In this document: positions 7,669 to 16,035 of the stretch, in pieces
How positions within the stretch are numbered: position 1 is the stretch's first letter
How the letters are laid out: every line of letters begins with the position of its first letter
Assembly: GCF_036867195.1 (NCBI RefSeq)
Contig: NZ_JBAJII010000001.1
Coordinates: forward strand, 186,001 to 250,000
Source: Arthrobacter sp. Soc17.1.1.1
Lineage (GTDB): Bacteria; Actinomycetota; Actinomycetes; Actinomycetales; Micrococcaceae
Length of the DNA stretch: 64,000 bases
Direction: 5' to 3'
Notes under the pieces: generated by a model
What the model was told of the DNA's origin: nothing
What the model saw: the letters and a program-made list of their open reading frames with translations, nothing else
Databases searched by the model: none
Translations under genes and position numbers: made by a program

Positions 7669-8568
7669 ATGGCAATGAAGCCAGGCACCACAGCTGTAGG
7701 GCTCGCCGGACTCGGCAACCTGGGCCTGCCGATGGCGCACGCACTGCTGGATGACGGGTGGTCCCTCACGGTCTTCGACCCCGTGGAGGACAGGGTGCGG
7801 TCCTGCGTCGACGCCGGCGCGAAGAGCGCCTCGTCGGTCGACGAGCTCGCCTCGGCGGATGTCCTCATCCTCGTGGTGCCGGACGACGCCGCCGTGGAGT
7901 CCATCCTGCTCGGGGACCAGGGCTACTTCGCCGCCAGCTCCGAGGGGGCGGTGATCGTCCACAGCACCATCCTCCCGGCGTCGGCCCAGGCCCTCGCCGA
8001 GACGGCGAAGACACAGGGGACGCGCTTCATCGACGCCCCCGTCAGCGGCGGGGCCGCCAGGGCGCGGAAGGGCGATCTCACGGTGTTCGTCGGAGCCGAG
8101 CGTGACGACTTCGACGCGGTAGGGGATCTGCTGCACGCCGTGGGCAGCGAGGTGCTGCTCGCCGGCGGCCCGGGGACGGGCGCCGCCACGAAGCTCGCGA
8201 ACCAGATGATGATGTTCTCAGCCCTCGCGGGAGCCTACGAGGCCCTGGACGTCGCCGGGAAGTACGGCGTCGATCCCGGAATGGTGCTCAGGAGTGTCGC
8301 CAGCTCCACGGGCGGCTCCTGGGTGGCCGCCAACTGGGGCTTCTTCGACGAGACGGCGGCCGCGTACACGGCGAGCGGAACCGCTGTCAGCGACCGCCCC
8401 TGGAGCAAGGATCTGTTCGAGTTCATCACGGCCGCGAGGACGGCGGAAGCATCCGTCCCCTTCGCCGGTCTCCTGAGTCAGCTGCTGCCGGGCTACGTCG
8501 AGTCCCACGCGCGTGACGCAGCAGCCGGCGACGGTGCCGGGCACAACGGGAAGGACGACGATGACTGA
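7669..8568 (+). CDS. NAD(P)-dependent beta-hydroxyacid dehydrogenase (3-hydroxyisobutyrate type)
   Basis: 299 aa. The Rossmann motif GLAGLGNLGLPMA is at 11-23, the substrate loop DAPVSGGAARARKGDLT at 122-138, and catalytic Lys175 lies in GAATKLANQMM. These define the HIBDH family, which oxidises beta-hydroxyacids such as 3-hydroxyisobutyrate, tartronate, or sugar-acid intermediates; the substrate here is unknown. GGAGGGAGT sits just before ATG 7669. The last codons overlap the start of the permease gene by 8 nt (ATGACTGA), so the two are translationally coupled. Confidence 0.88.
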   Translation: MAMKPGTTAVGLAGLGNLGLPMAHALLDDGWSLTVFDPVEDRVRSCVDAGAKSASSVDELASADVLILVVPDDAAVESILLGDQGYFAASSEGAVIVHSTILPASAQALAETAKTQGTRFIDAPVSGGAARARKGDLTVFVGAERDDFDAVGDLLHAVGSEVLLAGGPGTGAATKLANQMMMFSALAGAYEALDVAGKYGVDPGMVLRSVASSTGGSWVAANWGFFDETAAAYTASGTAVSDRPWSKDLFEFITAARTAEASVPFAGLLSQLLPGYVESHARDAAAGDGAGHNGKDDDD

Positions 8569-9562
8569 CACCACCAAAGCGGCGCAGACCGCGCTCCTGA
8601 GCGGCTCCCTCCCGCCCGACACCCCATCCGGGGGCCGCGCCATGGCGCCGGTCGACCGGACGGCCTCGCGGCGCAGGCGGTCCCGCCGGGAGGCCTGGGC
8701 GGCGTTCGGGTTCCTCTCACCGTGGATCGTCGGCCTGCTGCTGCTCACCATCGGGCCGATGCTGTACTCCCTGTACCTCTCCTTCACGAAGTACGACCTC
8801 CTGTCCCCGCCGGTCTGGGTGGGGCTCGAGAACTACGGACGGATGGCGGCGGCCGACCCCCGGTTCATCGACTCCGTCCAGGTGACCTTCCTGTACGTGG
8901 TGGTCTCCGTCCCGGCGGTGCTGATCGCATCCCTCGGTGTGGCCCTGGTCCTGAACCAGGGCATGAAGGCGCTGTCCGTGTACCGTGCCGCGTTCTACCT
9001 GCCGTCCCTGATCGGCGGCAGTGTCGCCATCGCCCTCCTGTGGCGTCAGGTCTTCGGCCAGGAGGGCATCTTCAACCAGGTGCTGGCCGTCTTCGGCATC
9101 GAGGGCCAGAGCTGGATCGGCAATCCCAACAGTGCGCTGTACACGCTCGTGGTCCTGAACGTCTGGACGTTCGGTTCCACCATGATCATCTTCCTGGCAG
9201 GGCTGCGGCAGGTGCCGCGGGAGCTGCACGAGGCCGCGTCGGTCGACGGCGCCGGTGTCTTCCGGCGCTTCCGCCACGTGACCCTGCCGCTGCTGACACC
9301 GCTGATCTTCTTCAACATCCTCATGACGACCATCAACGCCTTCCAGGCCTTCACCCCCGCCTACGTGGTCAGCAACGGCAGCGGCGGCCCGTTGAACTCG
9401 ACGCTCTTCTACACCCTGTACCTCTACCAGCGCGGCTTCGCCAACCTCGAGATGGGGTACGCATCCGCCATGGCCTGGGCGCTGGTCGTGGTGCTCGGGA
9501 TCTTCACCGCGCTCCTGTTCGCGTCGGCCCGGTTCTGGGTCCACTACGGAGATGAACGATGA
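8561..9562 (+). CDS. ABC sugar transporter permease (MalF/UgpA type)
   Basis: 333 aa with six predicted membrane helices. A charged N-terminus (SRRRRSRREAW) precedes helix 1 (FLSPWIVGLLLLTIGPMLYS). The ATPase-coupling EAA loop is ELHEAASVDGAGVFRRFRHV, followed by TLPLLTPLIFF. It belongs to the CUT1 carbohydrate importers. It overlaps the upstream dehydrogenase by 8 nt and the downstream permease by 4 nt (ATGA). Confidence 0.92.
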   Translation: MTDTTKAAQTALLSGSLPPDTPSGGRAMAPVDRTASRRRRSRREAWAAFGFLSPWIVGLLLLTIGPMLYSLYLSFTKYDLLSPPVWVGLENYGRMAAADPRFIDSVQVTFLYVVVSVPAVLIASLGVALVLNQGMKALSVYRAAFYLPSLIGGSVAIALLWRQVFGQEGIFNQVLAVFGIEGQSWIGNPNSALYTLVVLNVWTFGSTMIIFLAGLRQVPRELHEAASVDGAGVFRRFRHVTLPLLTPLIFFNILMTTINAFQAFTPAYVVSNGSGGPLNSTLFYTLYLYQRGFANLEMGYASAMAWALVVVLGIFTALLFASARFWVHYGDER

Positions 9563-10443
9563 CCACCTACGCACCCGTCCGCAGGAAGCCCCTGTTCGGG
9601 CGATCCATGTCCCGCAACAAGGCCGTGCTCGCCATCACCCGGCATTTCCTGATGATCGTGGTGCTGCTCGTCATCCTCTACCCCCTGCTGTGGATGGTGG
9701 GCGCCTCGTTCAGGCCGGCCAACGAGACGTTCACCACCCTCAGCCTCTGGCCGGGCACCTTCACCCTCGACAACTACAGGGATGGCTGGACCCTCGGCTC
9801 CTTCACGTTCACGCGGTACTTCCTGAACTCCCTGCTGATCACGCTGCTGTGCGTCGTCGGGAACGTGATCGCCTGCGCCCTCGCCGGATACGCCTTCGCA
9901 CGGCTCGAGTTCCCGTTCAAACGGACCCTGTTCGCCGTCATGCTCGGCACCATGCTGCTGCCGTACCACGTCACGCTCGTACCCCAGTACGTGCTGTTCA
10001 ACGAGCTGGCCTGGATCAACACCATCCTGCCGCTGACGGTGCCCAAGTTCCTCGCGACGGACGCCTTCTTCATCTTCCTGATGGTCCAGTTCATGCGGAC
10101 CCTCCCCCGGGAACTCGACGACGCGGCACGGCTCGACGGCTGCGGCCACGTGGGGATCTTCCGGCGGGTCATCCTGCCGCTGTCCATCCCTGCGCTGGGC
10201 ACCACCGCGCTGTTCACCTTCATCAACACGTGGAACGACTTCCTCGGCCCGCTCCTCTACCTCAACCGCCCCGAACTGTGGACGGTCACCCAGGGGCTCA
10301 ACAGCTTCCTGGACGCGACCGGACAGTCCTCCTTCGGGCCCCTGTTCGCTATGGCGACACTCTCCCTGGCACCGGTGGTCGGCTTCTTCTTCGCCGCCCA
10401 GCGCCTGCTCATCGAGGGGATAGCCACCAGCGGCCTGAAATAG
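9559..10443 (+). CDS. ABC sugar transporter permease (MalG/UgpE type)
   Basis: 294 aa, six predicted helices. Helix 1 is HFLMIVVLLVILYPLLWMVG and the EAA loop is ELDDAARLDGCGHVGIFRRV followed by ILPLSIPALG. It is the MalG-type partner of the preceding permease, in the CUT1 family. No ATP-binding subunit is encoded in the cluster, so the importer probably borrows a shared MsiK/UgpC-type ATPase, as is common in actinobacteria. Confidence 0.92.
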   Translation: MTTYAPVRRKPLFGRSMSRNKAVLAITRHFLMIVVLLVILYPLLWMVGASFRPANETFTTLSLWPGTFTLDNYRDGWTLGSFTFTRYFLNSLLITLLCVVGNVIACALAGYAFARLEFPFKRTLFAVMLGTMLLPYHVTLVPQYVLFNELAWINTILPLTVPKFLATDAFFIFLMVQFMRTLPRELDDAARLDGCGHVGIFRRVILPLSIPALGTTALFTFINTWNDFLGPLLYLNRPELWTVTQGLNSFLDATGQSSFGPLFAMATLSLAPVVGFFFAAQRLLIEGIATSGLK

Positions 10444-10497
10444 CACCGCAGCACTGCCCACCACGCCGGACGCACGGCACAACCAATGGAGGAAACG

Positions 10498-11859
10498 ATG
10501 ACGATTCAATCTTCGATCACGCGACGCTGGCCGCGCAGAGCAGTGGCAGCAGGCGCGCTGGGTGCCCTGCTCGCCGTCTCGGCCTGCGCGGGCGGCACCA
10601 GCATCGGCGAGACGCCGGCCGGCGAGGAGGTCCAGGACGGGCAGGGCGAGGTCACCGGGAGCGCACGGCTCGCCTGGTGGGGTTCCGGCCAGCGCAACGA
10701 GGTGACCAACGCCGTCGCGGACAACTTCGAGGCGGCCAACGAGGGCGTCACGCTCGAGCGGGAGTTCGCCGACTTCGGTGCGTACTTCCAGCGGCTCAAC
10801 GTCCAGGGGACGAGCGGCAACCTGCCCTGCATCACGCAGATGCAGGGCCGGCAGCTGAACGACTACACCTCACGCGACCTGTTCCTCCCCCTCGATCCCA
10901 TGATCGAGTCGGGTGCCATCACTGTGGACGACATCCCGGAGGAGGTCCTCGACACCGGGCGCGGGACCGACGGCAACCTGTACGTGGTGCCCTACGGTGC
11001 CGCCTACGACGCCCTGGTGGTCAACGAGACCCTCGTGGAGCAGGCCGGGAGCGAGATGCTCCCCGAGGACTACACCTGGGACGACCTGGTGAGCTGGGCC
11101 ACCGAGATCCAGGCGAACCTGCCGGAGGGCGTCAATGCGCTCTCGCTGAGCGGTGGGCGCCCGAACTTCCTCATCAGCTACATGGCGGCCAACGGGGAGA
11201 CCCTCTTCGAGAACGACCAGCTGGGCTTCTCCGAGGAGGCGCTCGTCGAGTACTGGACCATGTGGGAGGAACTGCGCAAAGCCGGCGTGACCGCCACGCC
11301 CGCGCAGATGAGCGAGCAGCCGGAACAGCCCGAGCAGAGCTACGTCTCCCGCGGCGTGACCGTCGCCGACACGGCCCCGGGCAACTCGCTCATCAACTCG
11401 CAGAAGACGCTGGACGGACTCGGCAACGGCCAGAAGCTGGTCTCCCTGCGTCTCCCGTCGGGCGAGGCCGGACCGGGGAACGTGCTGTTCACCTCCGGAT
11501 TCGCCATCCCGAAGAGCTGCGACAACATCCCGACGGCGGCGGCGTTCATCGACTTCTGGGCGAACGACGACGAGTCCGCTGCCGTCTTCGCGTCCTCCAA
11601 CGGTGCCGTCACCAACTCCCGCCATCTCGAGGCACAGCTTGCGAACCCGGAGCTCCCCGAGCTCCGGAAGAAGGACCTCGAGCTGTACCAGGAGATCGCC
11701 GCCTCGGAACCGCCCACGGTCGTCTACCCTCCCGGTTACCAGGCGACCTTCGAGGAGTCCTTCACCCGCGCCTACGAACGCGTGAGCTTCGAGGAGGTCT
11801 CGATCGAGCAGGCCGTGTCCGACTTCTTCACCGAGGTGAACGCGGGTCTCGGCAGCTAG
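10498..11859 (+). CDS. Extracellular sugar-binding lipoprotein of ABC importer
   Basis: 453 aa. The signal peptide (MTIQSSITRRWPRRAVAAGA, then GALLAVSAC) ends in lipobox VSAC, so it is membrane-anchored outside the cell. The mature part has the bilobed solute-binding fold of family 1 proteins: RLAWWGSGQRNEV, PYGAAYDALVVNE, and FASSNGAVTNSRHLE near the C-terminus. It delivers substrate to the two permeases. ATG 10498 follows GGAGG by 5 nt; an in-frame ATG at 10486 is the source of that ribosome site, not the start. Confidence 0.92.
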   Translation: MTIQSSITRRWPRRAVAAGALGALLAVSACAGGTSIGETPAGEEVQDGQGEVTGSARLAWWGSGQRNEVTNAVADNFEAANEGVTLEREFADFGAYFQRLNVQGTSGNLPCITQMQGRQLNDYTSRDLFLPLDPMIESGAITVDDIPEEVLDTGRGTDGNLYVVPYGAAYDALVVNETLVEQAGSEMLPEDYTWDDLVSWATEIQANLPEGVNALSLSGGRPNFLISYMAANGETLFENDQLGFSEEALVEYWTMWEELRKAGVTATPAQMSEQPEQPEQSYVSRGVTVADTAPGNSLINSQKTLDGLGNGQKLVSLRLPSGEAGPGNVLFTSGFAIPKSCDNIPTAAAFIDFWANDDESAAVFASSNGAVTNSRHLEAQLANPELPELRKKDLELYQEIAASEPPTVVYPPGYQATFEESFTRAYERVSFEEVSIEQAVSDFFTEVNAGLGS

Positions 11860-11881
11860 GGCTGCGCTCCCGGGCGCGGCG

Positions 11882-11906
11882 GAGGACGGCGTCCGCCGTC
11901 GTCCTC
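11882..11906 (+). terminator. Hairpin after the binding-protein gene
   Basis: GAGGACGGCG (11882-11891) pairs with CGCC (11894-11897) and GTCCTC (11901-11906), with a 3-nt bulge. It lies in the 100-bp gap between the transporter genes and the CoA-transferase gene and could separate two sub-operons. Confidence 0.55.
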
Positions 11907-11959
11907 TGCCCGCCCCCGCCCCGCTTCCCGTCCGAGACCTTCCTAGCTAGGAGACTGCT

Positions 11960-13138
11960 GTGCCCCCTTCATCGCCGCCCCCCACCGAGCCGCCCCCGGC
12001 CGACGCGCTGACCGGAATGACCGTCCTCGACCTGACCCAGGTGATGGCAGGACCGTTCTGCACCATGGTCCTCGCCGATCTCGGTGCCGACGTCATCAAG
12101 GTCGAGAACCCCACGGACGGCGACCAGACCCGGCGCTCCTGGGGGATCTCCGGCAAAGGGGAGGACAGCCGCGCGTTCCTCAGCCTGAACCGGAACAAGC
12201 GCAGCGTCACGCTGGACCTCAAGACCACCGAGGGCCTGGACACCTTCTACAGACTGGTCGAGACCGCCGACGTCGTGATCGAGAACTGGAGACCCGGCGT
12301 CGCGGAACGGCTGGGCCTCGGATTCGACACCCTGATCGGCATCAATCCGCGGCTGGTGGTCGCGAGCATCTCCGGGTTCGGAACCACGGGCCCGTACGCC
12401 ACGCGCCCCGGGTACGATCTCATCGCCCAGGCCATGGCGGGGGTCATGAGCATCACGGGGGAGCCCGACGGGCGCCCGGTCAAGAGCGGACTCCCGGTCG
12501 CGGATCTCGGCGCGGGCCTCTTCTGCGCCGTCGGGGTGCTCGCCGCCTGGAACTCGAGCAAGGAGACCGGTCGGGGACAGTACCTCGAGACGTCCCTCTT
12601 CGAGGCGACCCTCGCCCTCTCGGTCTGGGAGTCCACCGAGTTCTGGACCACGGGGTCCGCGCCCCTCGCCCTCGGTTCCGCCAACCGCATGTCGGCGCCG
12701 TACCAGGCACTGGCCACCAAGGACGGCTACGTCACGATCGGGGCGAACAACGAGCGCCTGTGGCGTCGTCTCTGCACGGCCATCGGACGCGAGAACCTGC
12801 TGGACGATCCACGGTTCGTCGACAACCCGAGCCGGATGACCCATCGGGCCCTGCTCGTGTCAGAACTCGAGGCGACGTTCGCCGACCGGACGACGGCCGA
12901 CTGGGTGGAGGTCCTGCTCGGGGCGGGGGTGCCCGCCGGGCCCATCCAGGACTACCGGCAGGTCCTCGAGGACGACCCCCACGTCAAGGAGAGGGACATG
13001 ATCAAGTTCATGGACCATCCCGTCGAGGGACGGGTGGAGGTCATCGGTTCGCCCCTGCGACTGAGCAGGACCCCGGCCAGCATCCGGCGCCCCCCACCCT
13101 TGCTCGGCGAGCACAACGACGAGGTGCTCGGGCCATGA
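11960..13138 (+). CDS. Class III CoA-transferase (CaiB/BaiF family)
   Basis: 392 aa. Family signatures are LDLTQVMAGPFCTMVLADLG (24-43), DVIKVENP, NRNKRSVTLDL and the catalytic aspartate in GLPVADLGAG (Asp182). These enzymes move CoA between carboxylic acids through an aspartyl-CoA anhydride. The Pro-rich first 15 residues are unusual. GTG 11960 has AGGAG 7 nt upstream. It overlaps the crotonase gene by 4 nt (ATGA), so the cluster probably activates a carboxylic acid to its CoA ester and then hydrates or isomerises it. Confidence 0.9.
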   Translation: MPPSSPPPTEPPPADALTGMTVLDLTQVMAGPFCTMVLADLGADVIKVENPTDGDQTRRSWGISGKGEDSRAFLSLNRNKRSVTLDLKTTEGLDTFYRLVETADVVIENWRPGVAERLGLGFDTLIGINPRLVVASISGFGTTGPYATRPGYDLIAQAMAGVMSITGEPDGRPVKSGLPVADLGAGLFCAVGVLAAWNSSKETGRGQYLETSLFEATLALSVWESTEFWTTGSAPLALGSANRMSAPYQALATKDGYVTIGANNERLWRRLCTAIGRENLLDDPRFVDNPSRMTHRALLVSELEATFADRTTADWVEVLLGAGVPAGPIQDYRQVLEDDPHVKERDMIKFMDHPVEGRVEVIGSPLRLSRTPASIRRPPPLLGEHNDEVLGP

Positions 13139-13923
13139 GCGTCGACGCCGACACCGGGGGCCGGATCCTGCTCGAACGGACCGGGCCCGTCCTGCGGATC
13201 CTCCTCTCCAACCCCGGGCGCCACAACGCGCTCACATGGCGCATGTACGACGAGTTCGATACGGCGCTCGAGCAGGCGTCCGCGGACCCCTCTATCCGCG
13301 TGGTCGTCATCCGCGGCCAGGGTACGGCGTTCGCCGCGGGGACCGACATCACGCAGTTCGCGTCCTTCACGACCGGCGAGCAGGGGCTCCGGTACGAGCA
13401 GCGGGTCGGCGCGATCCTCGGACGGCTGCTGGGCCTGGACATCCCGGTCATCGCGGCCGTCGACGGCCCCGCCGTCGGAGCCGGGTTGGCCATCGCCGCC
13501 TGCTCCGACGTCGTCGTCGCCACCGACGCGTCGACCTTCGGCGTGCCGATCGCCCGCACGGTCGGCAACTGCATCCCGCCGGCCGTGCTGCGGCGGCTGC
13601 AGGCCCGGATGGGGCCGGGCCGCACCATGGCCATGCTCCTCACCGCGTCCCTCGTCCCGGCGCACGAGGCGCAGAAGGCGGGCTTCGTCCACACGGTGGT
13701 CCCCCGGGACGAGTTCGACGACACCCTGGAGCGGCTCAGCACCAGGATGAGCCGGACCGCCCCCATCACGGTCGCCGCGCTCAAGGAGATGGACCGGCGG
13801 CTGCAGGAGGACCCCACCGCGGAGGCCGACGACCTCCTCCTGCGCTGCTACGGCAGTGAGGACTTCCGGGAGGGCGTCGCCGCCTTCACGGAGCACCGAA
13901 CACCCCGATGGAAGGGACTCTGA
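13135..13923 (+). CDS. Crotonase (enoyl-CoA hydratase/isomerase) family protein
   Basis: 262 aa. The oxyanion-hole segments are GTAFAAGTDITQF (63-75) and GPAVGAGLAIAACSD. The region that in hydratases carries the first catalytic glutamate (PE) reads FGVPIARTVGNCIPP, so that Glu is absent; it may be an isomerase, lyase or thioesterase-type crotonase rather than a classical hydratase. Coupled to the CoA-transferase upstream (ATGA overlap) and to the amidohydrolase downstream (TGATG overlap). Confidence 0.85.
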   Translation: MSVDADTGGRILLERTGPVLRILLSNPGRHNALTWRMYDEFDTALEQASADPSIRVVVIRGQGTAFAAGTDITQFASFTTGEQGLRYEQRVGAILGRLLGLDIPVIAAVDGPAVGAGLAIAACSDVVVATDASTFGVPIARTVGNCIPPAVLRRLQARMGPGRTMAMLLTASLVPAHEAQKAGFVHTVVPRDEFDDTLERLSTRMSRTAPITVAALKEMDRRLQEDPTAEADDLLLRCYGSEDFREGVAAFTEHRTPRWKGL

Positions 13924-14861
13924 TGCAGCAACCGGACGCCACCCGCCGCGTCATCGACGCGCACCACCACTACTGGAAGCTCGAGGCGCAGGAGCAGGCC
14001 TGGCGGACCTCCGACCACGGCGCGATCGCGCGGGACTACGAACCGGCGGACCTCGCCGGTGACCTCGCAGGGTCCGGGGTGGATGCCACGGTACTCGTGC
14101 AGTCCGTCGACAGCAGCGACGAGAACGACCGGCTCGCAGCGTACGCCTCCTCCTGCACCACGGTGGCGGGCGTGGTCGGCTGGCTCCCGCTCGACCGGCC
14201 CGAGGCCGCACGTGCCGAGCTGGCGCGCGCCGACACGGCATCGTGGAAGGGGGTGCGCTGCCTCGTCGGCCGGCGTCCGCTGTCGTGGCTCGAGGAGCCG
14301 CGGGTGATCGCACTCTTCGAGGACCTCGCCGAGCAGGGGCTGGCCTGGGACATCGTGCCCGTCACCCACGACCAGGTGTCCGCGGTCGGCACACTGACCC
14401 GGGCCGTCCCCGACCTGCGGGTGGTCCTCGACCACCTCGCCCGTCCGCCCGTGGACTCCCGGGGCTGGGAGCCATGGGCCGGACAGATCGCCGAACTGGC
14501 CGCGTCTCCCTCCGTCTCCATCAAGATCTCCGTCGGCATCGACGTCCTGACGAACTGGAGTGACTGGCGCCCGGACGAGCTGGCCCGCTACGTCGACTGG
14601 GCCCTCGCCAACTTCGGGCCGCAGCGCTCGATGCTGGCCAGCAACTGGCCCGTCATCCTCCTGCGGCGCAGCTACCAGGAGGCATGGCAGGACCTCTCCG
14701 CGCTGGTGGCAGCCACCGGACTGTCGGGCGGGGAGCTGGACGCGGTCCGCGGGGGAGCCGCGACCAGGGCGTACCGCCTCGGGCCCGACGGCGGAGAACC
14801 CGACCACCACGAACCCGACCACCACGAACCCACGAAGGAAACCCATGCGACTGCTCGATGA
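13923..14861 (+). CDS. Amidohydrolase family protein (fuconolactonase-like, COG3618)
   Basis: 312 aa TIM-barrel amidohydrolase. The N-terminal metal motif is VIDAHHHYWKL (His14, His16), then VLVQSVDSSDENDRLAAYA, VRCLVGRRP, VVLDHLARPP and ASNWPVI, the layout of L-fucono- and L-rhamnono-lactonases. In this context it probably opens an aldonolactone. ATG 13923 overlaps the crotonase stop; GGAAGGG lies 7 nt upstream. The tail holds two perfect 15-bp repeats (14801-14830), giving a His-rich end PDHHEPDHHE. The last 17 nt overlap the next gene. Confidence 0.82.
   Translation: MQQPDATRRVIDAHHHYWKLEAQEQAWRTSDHGAIARDYEPADLAGDLAGSGVDATVLVQSVDSSDENDRLAAYASSCTTVAGVVGWLPLDRPEAARAELARADTASWKGVRCLVGRRPLSWLEEPRVIALFEDLAEQGLAWDIVPVTHDQVSAVGTLTRAVPDLRVVLDHLARPPVDSRGWEPWAGQIAELAASPSVSIKISVGIDVLTNWSDWRPDELARYVDWALANFGPQRSMLASNWPVILLRRSYQEAWQDLSALVAATGLSGGELDAVRGGAATRAYRLGPDGGEPDHHEPDHHEPTKETHATAR
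14801..14830 (+). repeat. 15-bp tandem duplication in the amidohydrolase tail
   Basis: Two exact copies of CGACCACCACGAACC at 14801-14815 and 14816-14830. In frame, encoding the repeated PDHHE near the C-terminus, just before the next gene's ribosome site. Confidence 0.85.
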
Positions 14862-16035
14862 CCCCGCCGACGTGCTGCCGGCCGATGCGGACGCGGCAAC
14901 GCTCGTCGGCCGGGTGTTCGACCCCGCCGTCGGCGGGCCGTGCGTCGTCGTCGTCCGTGACGGGCGGCTCCTCGACATCACCGGGACCTTCCCCACCATG
15001 ACGGACCTGCTCGAGTCGCCCGATCCGGCGCAGCGCGTCGCAGCGGTCGCCGGATCGCGGAACTGGGATCTCACCGAGGTGCTCCGGAACTCGCTCGACG
15101 AACCCGGATCCGGGCCCCGCCTCCTCGCTCCCGTCGACCTGTCCGTGCTGAAGGCGGCGGGCGTGACGTTCGCGCATTCCCTCATGGAACGGCTGATCGA
15201 GGAACGGGCGGGCGGGGACCCGCGTGCCGCCAGTTCGTTCCGTGCCCAGCTCGAGCAGCTGGTGGGCGCCGACCTGGCGGCCGTGCGCCCGGGCAGCGCC
15301 GACGCGGCAACCCTCAAGGAGGAGCTGTCGGCCAAGGGCCTGTGGTCGCAGTACCTGGAGGTGGGGCTGGGACCCGACCCGGAGGTCTTCACGAAGGGGC
15401 CGGTGCTGTCCGCGGTCGGGTGCGGCCAAGAGATCGGGGTCTCCTCCCTGTCCGCCTGGAACAACCCGGAACCGGAGATGGCCATCCTCGTCACGTCCGA
15501 GGGTGAGGTGGTCGGCGCCACCCTGGGCAACGACGTCAACCTCCGCGACGTCGAGGGCCGGTCGGCGCTGCTGCTCCCGCGGGCGAAGGACAACAACGCC
15601 TCCGCCGCCGTGGGCCCGTTCATCCGCCTGTTCGACCGCCACTTCGGCCTCGACGACGTCCGGCGTGCCGACGTCAGGCTCCAGGTGCTCGGCGAGGACG
15701 ACGGCTTCGTCCTCGACGGCGTCAGTTCCATGCCGCTCATCTCCAGGGACCCCGAGGCCCTGGCCCGCTACACGGTGGGGGACTCGCACCAGTACCCCGA
15801 CGGGGTCCTGCTCTACCTCGGGACGCTCTTCGCGCCGAGCGTGGACAGGGACGGCACGGACATGGGCTTCACCCACCATCTCCGTGACGTCGTCCGGATC
15901 TCGAGCCCGCAGCTCGGCACGCTGGTCAACCGCGTGAACACCTCCGAGGCCGCGCCGCCCTGGGACTTCGGGATCCGGGACCTCATCAGGAGCCTCGCCG
16001 AACGCGGGCTGACCGACTCCGTAGGAGTGCGGTGA
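14845..16035 (+). CDS. Fumarylacetoacetase-fold hydrolase, XylX-like (2-keto-3-deoxy sugar-acid dehydratase)
   Basis: 396 aa, longer than simple FAH hydrolases (about 280) and matching the size and two-domain plan of XylX-type 2-keto-3-deoxypentonate dehydratases. Core motifs are KAAGVTFAHSLMERLIEERA, VGCGQEIGVSSLSAWNNPEP, EMAILVTSEGEVVGATLGND and LLLPRAKDNNASAAVGPFI, carrying the metal-binding acids. XylX converts 2-keto-3-deoxypentonate to alpha-ketoglutarate semialdehyde, which the nearby aldehyde dehydrogenase could oxidise. It starts inside the end of the amidohydrolase gene, with AAGGAAA upstream of the ATG, and overlaps the next gene by 1 nt. Confidence 0.82.
   Translation: MRLLDDPADVLPADADAATLVGRVFDPAVGGPCVVVVRDGRLLDITGTFPTMTDLLESPDPAQRVAAVAGSRNWDLTEVLRNSLDEPGSGPRLLAPVDLSVLKAAGVTFAHSLMERLIEERAGGDPRAASSFRAQLEQLVGADLAAVRPGSADAATLKEELSAKGLWSQYLEVGLGPDPEVFTKGPVLSAVGCGQEIGVSSLSAWNNPEPEMAILVTSEGEVVGATLGNDVNLRDVEGRSALLLPRAKDNNASAAVGPFIRLFDRHFGLDDVRRADVRLQVLGEDDGFVLDGVSSMPLISRDPEALARYTVGDSHQYPDGVLLYLGTLFAPSVDRDGTDMGFTHHLRDVVRISSPQLGTLVNRVNTSEAAPPWDFGIRDLIRSLAERGLTDSVGVR

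Noticed and set aside
9552..12011. Open frame of more than 800 codons over the permease and binding-protein genes
   Set aside because: Arg/Pro/Ala-rich nonsense in a second frame; the real proteins have domains, ribosome sites and coupling.
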